Positions 32,801-35,820 of a stretch of 35,820 nt of DNA are shown piece after piece. The translations under genes and the position numbers were made by a program. This stretch comes from Fibrobacter sp. (GTDB lineage Bacteria > Fibrobacterota > Fibrobacteria > Fibrobacterales > Fibrobacteraceae). The notes beneath the pieces are model-generated. The model saw only the letters and a program-made list of their open reading frames with translations. It had not been told where the DNA came from and made no database searches. The DNA is taken from contig JAFVTX010000017.1 in the NCBI GenBank assembly GCA_017503015.1, positions 1 to 35,820 on the forward strand, in the 5' to 3' direction. The stretch's first letter is position 1; each line of letters begins with the position of its first letter.

Positions 32801-34251
32801 GGTTCCTTGCCGTCGTGCTTCACGTTTGCTTCCCAGGAGAGTTCGGAATTCTTGTGGTCGGCATCCTTCACGAATTCGTCCAGCTTGATCTTGCCGAAGG
32901 TCTTCTTCTCTTCGATGGTCTGGCCTTCGATGTCCTTGACGAACTCGGGCTTGTCATTGACGGAGTTTACCGTAAAGGAAGCTTCGGATTCTGCGCATGC
33001 CTTCTCGGGGTCGCAGACCTTGAACTTGGCGGTTTCAGAGCCGTTCCAGTACTTGTTGGGAATGGCGATAGTCGCCTGCTTGCCGTTGACCGTTACCTTC
33101 AGGTCCTTAGTGCCAGAAACTGTCCACTTCAGTTCCTCGAACTTGTGGTCCAGGTCCTTGACCAAAACGCTCAGGTCAATAGGCTTGAATTCCTGCTTTT
33201 CTTCGATAGTCTGTTCGGGAACGTCCTTCACGAACTCCGGAGGATCGTTGATGGACTTTACGGTGTACTTGGCAGAAGTGTTGACGGACGCACCAGCGGG
33301 GTCGGTCGCCGTCCAGGTGATGGTCTCGGCACCGTTCCACAATTCGTTGGGAGTAGAAATTGTGGCAGAGCCGGACTTGTCGATCTTCACCTTCAGGTCC
33401 TTGTTGCCAGAAGCGGACCACTTGATGGTAGAAACGTCGTTATCCACATCGGTAACGAAGTCGGTCAGGGAAATCTGTTCGAATTCATTCTTTTCTTCGA
33501 TGGTCTGGTCGGGAATCTTCTGGAGCACCGGAGCGTCGTTGATGGCCTTCACCGTAAAGGTGGCCGTCTTAGAATCGCTGGCATATTCGCCGTCGGTGGC
33601 CGTAAACTTGATTTTGGCGGCACCGTACCAGTTGGTATCGGGAATCAAGATGGTGGCGATTCGGTTGTTGTCGATCTCCACGTTCAGGTCGCCTTCAGCC
33701 TGATCCTTGCCCACCGGTTGGATGTCCGTTTCCCAAAGAATCTGGTTCTTCGGGTGGTCCGGATCTTCGACAAAATCGTCGAGCTTGATCTTGGTGAACT
33801 GCTTACCTTCGTCGATGGTCTGATCGGCAATGGCCTTCACTACGGGCGGGTTGTTTACGGACTCGACGGAGAAGTTCACCGTCTCGGAACCGACCGCTCC
33901 TTTGGTGTCGGTTGCCGCGAAAGTAATGTCTTCGGAACCATTCCAGTACTGGTCCGGAACCGCGATTGTGGCTACACGGTCGCCGGAAATAGTCACCTTC
34001 AAGCTCTTGTTGCCAGATACAGCCCACTTGATCTGTGCAGGCTTGTCCATGTCGTCGGACACGTACTGGTCAAGTTTAATCGTTGCGAACTTTCCGCCTT
34101 CTTGAATGGATTCACCCGGAATCCCGTTCACGGACGGAGCGTTGTTCTCTACAGCTGCCGCATCAGCTCCGGCTTCTTGTGCAATAACCACAGAGGCAAG
34201 AATGCCCGCAGAAGCAAACAAAGCTGTAATAGGCCAATTTTTACGTTTCAT
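26890..34251 (-). CDS. Giant exported protein with about 23 Ig/cadherin-like repeats
   Basis: 2453 residues. A signal peptide (cleavage near VIA-QE, residue 24) leads into about 23 domains of about 100 residues. Each starts S(V/I)ND.PV...IPDQTI.EK..F..I.L..FV.D.DH, then a beta core, LWNGSE.LTFTVTDPEGA, as in bacterial Ig-like/cadherin-type adhesion modules that often bind calcium at the D.D/DPD sites. Every third domain from the second on has an insertion, the later ones Lys/Ala-rich. The last full domain differs (REGETLKVSASDG .. NGKIDLNERDGSFTY). The end is a very basic tail of Lys-Lys-Asp-Lys type. No LPxTG, type IX or autotransporter end is seen, so the export route is open. GGGAG ribosome site. 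Confidence 0.9.
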   Translation of the reverse strand: MKRKNWPITALFASAGILASVVIAQEAGADAAAVENNAPSVNGIPGESIQEGGKFATIKLDQYVSDDMDKPAQIKWAVSGNKSLKVTISGDRVATIAVPDQYWNGSEDITFAATDTKGAVGSETVNFSVESVNNPPVVKAIADQTIDEGKQFTKIKLDDFVEDPDHPKNQILWETDIQPVGKDQAEGDLNVEIDNNRIATILIPDTNWYGAAKIKFTATDGEYASDSKTATFTVKAINDAPVLQKIPDQTIEEKNEFEQISLTDFVTDVDNDVSTIKWSASGNKDLKVKIDKSGSATISTPNELWNGAETITWTATDPAGASVNTSAKYTVKSINDPPEFVKDVPEQTIEEKQEFKPIDLSVLVKDLDHKFEELKWTVSGTKDLKVTVNGKQATIAIPNKYWNGSETAKFKVCDPEKACAESEASFTVNSVNDKPEFVKDIEGQTIEEKKTFGKIKLDEFVKDADHKNSELSWEANVKHDGKEPETGTLQVNIDENHVASVEIPDKYWNGSATITFICTDPEGASIKKDAKFTVKSINDVPVFKKIPDQTIEEKSELSSIVLDEFVSDADHDLSKLKFEVTGNKDIKVNINAKTREVSFKTPNELWNGSETLTFTATDPEGGKASSTMKLTVKSINDPPVMKDIPEQTIKEKQDFKPVELSKFVEDLDHPADKLKWTVSGNRELKVNVDPKQVMTITPPSKHWNGSETLTIKVTDPEGATDERSVAYTVESVNDVPEFTKQVVAQTIKEKEQFQPIKLGEMIKDADHKMSELTITTDVKPAPGSKKKESGLTVEVDAQMVAKIIIPNKLWNGSDEITFTVADPEGATATSKAVFTVNSVNDVPVLKKIPDQMIDEKGEFVAINLAELASDADHEFSQLKWAVTGNKDLKISIDKAGVVTIKTPNPLWNGSEKVTFTVTDPEGASAKSDAVFTVKSINDPPVMKDIASQTIKEKAEFKPIELNNFVEDKDHDKANLKWTFSGQKDLKVNIDNKHVATVKAPSKFWNGSESIKFTVTDPEGATDNRVVTFTAESVNDLPVFTKPIKDQTIQEKREFAIISLNDIVNDPDHKPEQLSWSFDVKPGKGSPKGYAPQLAVTVDDKRMAKIVIPEKNWHGEEVITFTVTDPEGGKASCTATFTVSSVNDAPTIGKIKDQTIAEKAAFASINLAELVKDPDHPFEKLKIDVSGNKDLKVNISKAGEVTINTPNPLWNGSEKLTFTVTDPEGAKASTTAAFTVNSVNDPPVMKDIADQSIKEKGQFKAIELDNFVEDLDHPKNKLKWKIEGAKELKVAMDGSHKVTVTTPNPNWHGEETVKFTVTDPEGVSDSRSVKFAVESVNDAPVFVKELKSQSIDEKKQFATIKLDDLVNDPDHKKSELAWSFDVKAASAKAAPKKGKKGKAAKEESAPQGAGLEVKVDNNRVATIAIPDKLWNGSANITFTVTDPDGAKASKTATFEVKSINDVPKISDKAPKGETIREGGKFKPIDLSTMASDPDHPASSLKWTVSGNKQLKVNQKKDNTVEILTPDAQWHGKETLTFTVTDPEGASASHKMDFEATRVNDAPVIAKQIPNQKIKEKESFQLIKLDEFVKDPDNKPNELTWTITGNKKLKADISPSRILTVSAPDKYFWCAPETMTLTVKDPDGASASQTVTFEITSVNDAPVMKDIPGQKIKEKGEFKDIELSKFVSDPDHKIEQLSWTVKVEKVGGAAAKPAPKKAKKSKGKKGKGAKEEPAAEEKAAPQDEFVVEVDKKAIAHIKLPNKYWNGERNVTFIAKDPEGAEASKTVNFKVESVNDAPVIKQIPTQSIKEKETFKPIDLAQYVSDPDHKIEQLKFEIGNTRFLKASVNAKHQLVVTTPDKFWNGNEKVTLNVIDPEGAKASQQILFEVSPVNDAPVVTKIPGQKIKEREKFEPVDLSKVATDPDNKPAELKWSVSGNKDLKVEVKGSRAMVVTPNPNWNGKETLKFTVSDPAGAKASAEATFEVTPVNDPPVLKPVQPFVIDEKKSFAPVDFSKFVSDPDNKLEELTWTLDDAEPASKAAPAKGKGKKGKAAKGGKAKASTVKHDLIFNIDDKGVLTVEVPNKYWNGTETVAVNAFDPSGEKATVNVKFTVKPVNDAPMVKEIPGQEIEEGKPFKAIKLDQYVEDPDNKPHEIKWKVAGAKNLDVKISGGREAVIKPKKQDWSGDETLIFTATDPAGASDKAMAKFVVKHVNKAPIMRDIPDFTIKEDDNKGVVATIKLDQYARDPDHRFDELKWTFTGNKYLDVKYDKFKKTVTVSQPHEDWSGKPERITFAVVDPDGAKASKTATFTVIAVNDPPKARSQTYVTREGETLKVSASDGLLSGVTDPDNEKPVSAQLVQKPHNGKIDLNERDGSFTYIPNKGFSGLDEFTYKVKDPGGLYSKPETAEINVTFKMKDLRGGAEPAVKKDEPKDDEDKKSNKKDKKKDKKKGKKGKKR

Positions 34252-34275
34252 CGATGTTCTCCCATAATTCCATCT

Positions 34276-34302
34276 GCAGGATGTTTCCCATGAAAATCCT
34301 GC
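34276..34302 (-). promoter_or_regulatory. Leader hairpin upstream of the giant gene
   Basis: GCAGGAT and ATCCTGC form a seven-pair stem with a 13-base loop in the 5' leader, about 25 bp before the start codon. A TATATT box lies further upstream near 34330. It may protect the mRNA or affect translation. Confidence 0.4.
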
Positions 34303-34510
34303 TTTCCAATGTGATAACAGTCACCAAATATAAAGTTTTTTGGGCTTTTTTTTCTCAAAAACCGCTTTTTTTTGCAAAAAAATAGCGTTTTGGGCGTTGC
34401 TCAGGGAGTGTAAAATCGTAACTCGTTGATAATCAACAAGTTAGAGAATCTTCCCTTATAAATCGATTTTTGGCATATTTGATGTTAGGGGGCGCAACGG
34501 CGCAAAAACA

Positions 34511-34539
34511 ATGACAAATAGTGATTAATTTGCTAAATT
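34511..34539 (+). promoter_or_regulatory. Promoter of the 34585 gene
   Basis: ATGACA, 17 bp and TAAATT, about 45 bp before the ATG. It is a moderate match to the primary-sigma pattern of the window. Confidence 0.45.
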
Positions 34540-34584
34540 CCACCTAAATTTTGGAAAAAAACACCATCACAACTGGTAAGGTCT

Positions 34585-34995
34585 ATGAAATTCGTATTTC
34601 TTTGCGATGCCAACTATCTGAAGGGCGACTACGCCAATTTCGTCAATAACTTCCCTTCCGGTCACGAACTCCTGACCATCACTTCTGACGATTTGCTACA
34701 GTCCAAGACCATTCTTGAAGGTGCTTTCGCCCTCTTGGCCGAAAAATCCACCTGGCAGAAGAACTTCAGCCTCTTCCGCTATTTTGGACTCCTCCCCTCC
34801 CTCGAGGTTTTGCCCACGGCCTTTGTCGCCCGCGGCCGTCGCAACGAATCCCTGAAGGGCCGTAACGCCAACCGCAATCAGGAGATTTTCTTCAACCCTG
34901 CATCTACTTCCGAAGAGCTGCACATCCAGATCGACAAGTTCATTGCCGCTCCCCCCGCAGGCTTCTCTTACCCCAGGGGCACTGCCAAGGCATAG
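34585..34995 (+). CDS. Hypothetical protein, unrecognised
   Basis: 136 residues, soluble, without signal peptide or membrane helix. It begins MKFVFLCDANYLKGDYANFV, a hydrophobic strand followed by Asp-Asn, which recalls the start of a Rossmann-type fold, and has a basic patch RGRRNESLKGRNANRN. I do not recognise a family. The next gene starts seven bases after its stop, so the two probably form an operon and may work together. Confidence 0.6.
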   Translation: MKFVFLCDANYLKGDYANFVNNFPSGHELLTITSDDLLQSKTILEGAFALLAEKSTWQKNFSLFRYFGLLPSLEVLPTAFVARGRRNESLKGRNANRNQEIFFNPASTSEELHIQIDKFIAAPPAGFSYPRGTAKA

Positions 34996-35001
34996 TTCCC
35001 C

Positions 35002-35820
35002 ATGCAGAGGAAAGTCCTGGACTACCTGTGCAAACAAGGCGGGCTGGGCTTATTTGCCTTCCCTGGTGACCAGGTAGATTTTGAATCCATTGACAAAGTA
35101 GCGCTAGCCCTGAACGCTGGCGCTCCTTTCGTTATTATGGACTTTTCCCACAAGTCCCTTTTTCCGGGTAACCATCTAAGAACATTCTTCAAGAGAAAAC
35201 TTACTGGCGAAGAAATCGAATTCATCCGCGATTCTAAAGAAGGCCTGGTATTTCGGCTCAGCAAGGAAATGGGACTGGATGCGGAGCTCAACTTCAGGAT
35301 TTTTTACCGCAACCTGGAAGCGGTTCGCTCCGTTGTTCCCTACATTTTTGCCATCTTGCCCGACGAACTTTCCGACGCGCAATTCAAGCGGATTGCAGAA
35401 ATCGCGAAGGTGGTCATTATCGCCGGCGATAACCGGGAAGCGGCCTCCGCCTATTTGCAGGACTACTCTTTTTTGCGAAAACGCTCTTTGGTCTGGCTCG
35501 TCAAGGGAATGCCGGACAGGCGTAAGTACAGGGATGCCAACGAGGCCGTCAAGAAATCCTATTCGAACTGTCGCGAAATTCGAAAAATAGACTGGACAAA
35601 GAAACCTGAGCGTTTTGCCAAGGCCCTGACGCTGCTGTTCAAGGCGGAGATCCTGAAAAAAAATCCTCTCGATGGGTTCTTCAGGATTTTCAGGAATTTT
35701 TTCTTGCTCTTTGTGCTTGCCGTTGTGGCAATTCCCTTCTTGATTCCCTCCACCGTCGATGTTGGCATTTCCCATGTGCGGGAACGGAATTCGGAACGTG
35801 ACCGGCTTTCGCTTGCACCG
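35002..35820 (+). CDS. Hypothetical membrane protein, unrecognised (runs off window)
   Basis: The frame is open from ATG at 35002 to the window end (273 codons, no stop). Residues 1-225 look soluble (KVLDYLCKQGGLGLFAFPGD, then VVIIAGDNREAASAYL, a layout reminiscent of ATPase-like Rossmann folds but without a Walker A). A strong membrane segment, FFLLFVLAVVAIPFLIP, follows at about 236-252, with a polar part beyond. The domain order suggests cytoplasmic N-terminus, one helix and periplasmic C-terminus. No family recognised. It follows the 136-residue gene after a gap of six bases. Confidence 0.65.
   Translation, partial: MQRKVLDYLCKQGGLGLFAFPGDQVDFESIDKVALALNAGAPFVIMDFSHKSLFPGNHLRTFFKRKLTGEEIEFIRDSKEGLVFRLSKEMGLDAELNFRIFYRNLEAVRSVVPYIFAILPDELSDAQFKRIAEIAKVVIIAGDNREAASAYLQDYSFLRKRSLVWLVKGMPDRRKYRDANEAVKKSYSNCREIRKIDWTKKPERFAKALTLLFKAEILKKNPLDGFFRIFRNFFLLFVLAVVAIPFLIPSTVDVGISHVRERNSERDRLSLAP

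Larger units (their letters stand above)
34252..34584. other. Divergent intergenic region with palindrome
   Basis: This 333-bp gap separates the giant gene from the plus-strand genes. It is AT-rich with runs of T and A. A perfect palindrome GTTGAT-A-ATCAAC is at 34435-34447. Nothing coding is seen. Confidence 0.5.

Noticed and set aside
27175-34293. 2372-codon open frame on the plus strand opposite the giant gene
   Set aside because: It mirrors the Ig-repeat gene exactly and arises from codon bias on the real strand; its translation has no recognisable domain, and the minus-strand product has signal peptide and repeats.

Overview
The window is a bacterial chromosome segment, almost certainly from Fibrobacter (phylum Fibrobacterota). 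The main reason is a set of four lipoproteins ending in the Fibrobacter succinogenes major paralogous (FISUMP) domain, with the hallmark pattern DSRDGK.YKTV.IGTQ.WMAENLNY and a C-terminal ..RC(V/L/I)K. Housekeeping genes (omega-like RNA polymerase subunit, grpE, dnaK, dnaJ, thiS/thiF, tgt, xseA) alternate with fast-evolving envelope and accessory genes. Recurrent promoter boxes look like TTGACA-N17-TATATT.

Layout. 1-660: a tRNA-Ser(GGA) and an omega-like gene share one promoter and end at a terminator (minus strand). 661-3038: an M3 metallopeptidase and a lipoprotein (minus). 3227-4879: a sigma-54-type promoter, then grpE-thiS-thiF (plus). 4892-5529: a RelE/ParE toxin and RelB/DinJ antitoxin pair (minus). 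5600-6298: a small FISUMP lipoprotein (minus). 6661-10080: a second sigma-54-type promoter, then dnaK and dnaJ separated by a hairpin-rich spacer with a terminator (plus). 10087-11545: an AbiEi-like antitoxin whose toxin is cut short, a relic of an AAA/DUF4143 ATPase gene, a GC-rich repeat block, and a decayed ORF on the minus strand. 11541-18806: three tandem FISUMP lipoprotein genes (minus). 18883-19108: a highly folded candidate noncoding RNA or leader upstream of them, ending in a strong terminator. 19312-20818: a relic of a ykgJ-like 3' end, then an intact AAA/DUF4143 ATPase preceded by three 23-bp-spaced repeats (plus). 20823-25400: a tightly packed six-gene minus-strand operon, DUF4398 lipoprotein - OmpA-family protein - Phd-type antitoxin - DUF2156 acyltransferase-like - YkgJ cysteine-cluster protein - tgt. 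25484-26843: xseA and its terminator (plus). 26890-34251: one 2453-residue exported protein made of about 23 Ig/cadherin-like domains (minus). 34585-35820: two unrecognised genes (plus), the second running off the window.

How the parts fit. The grpE and dnaK promoters are alike (same -24/-12 core, and both exactly 90 bp from core to start codon), so the chaperone genes are probably coregulated through sigma-54 rather than by HrcA/CIRCE, for which I see no site. The FISUMP lipoproteins, the OmpA/DUF4398 pair and the giant Ig-repeat protein are envelope or surface components. The accessory stretches hold a complete toxin-antitoxin pair, two apparently orphaned antitoxins, one intact and one broken DUF4143 ATPase, and short dispersed repeats, as expected of a region with turnover.

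The most novel signals are the pseudoknotted RNA candidate at 18883-19108, the three-domain super-repeat with growing lysine-rich insertions in the giant protein, the paired sigma-54 chaperone promoters, and a palindromic repeat that has become the C-terminus of the DUF2156 protein. All family assignments come from reading the sequences; no database search was run.
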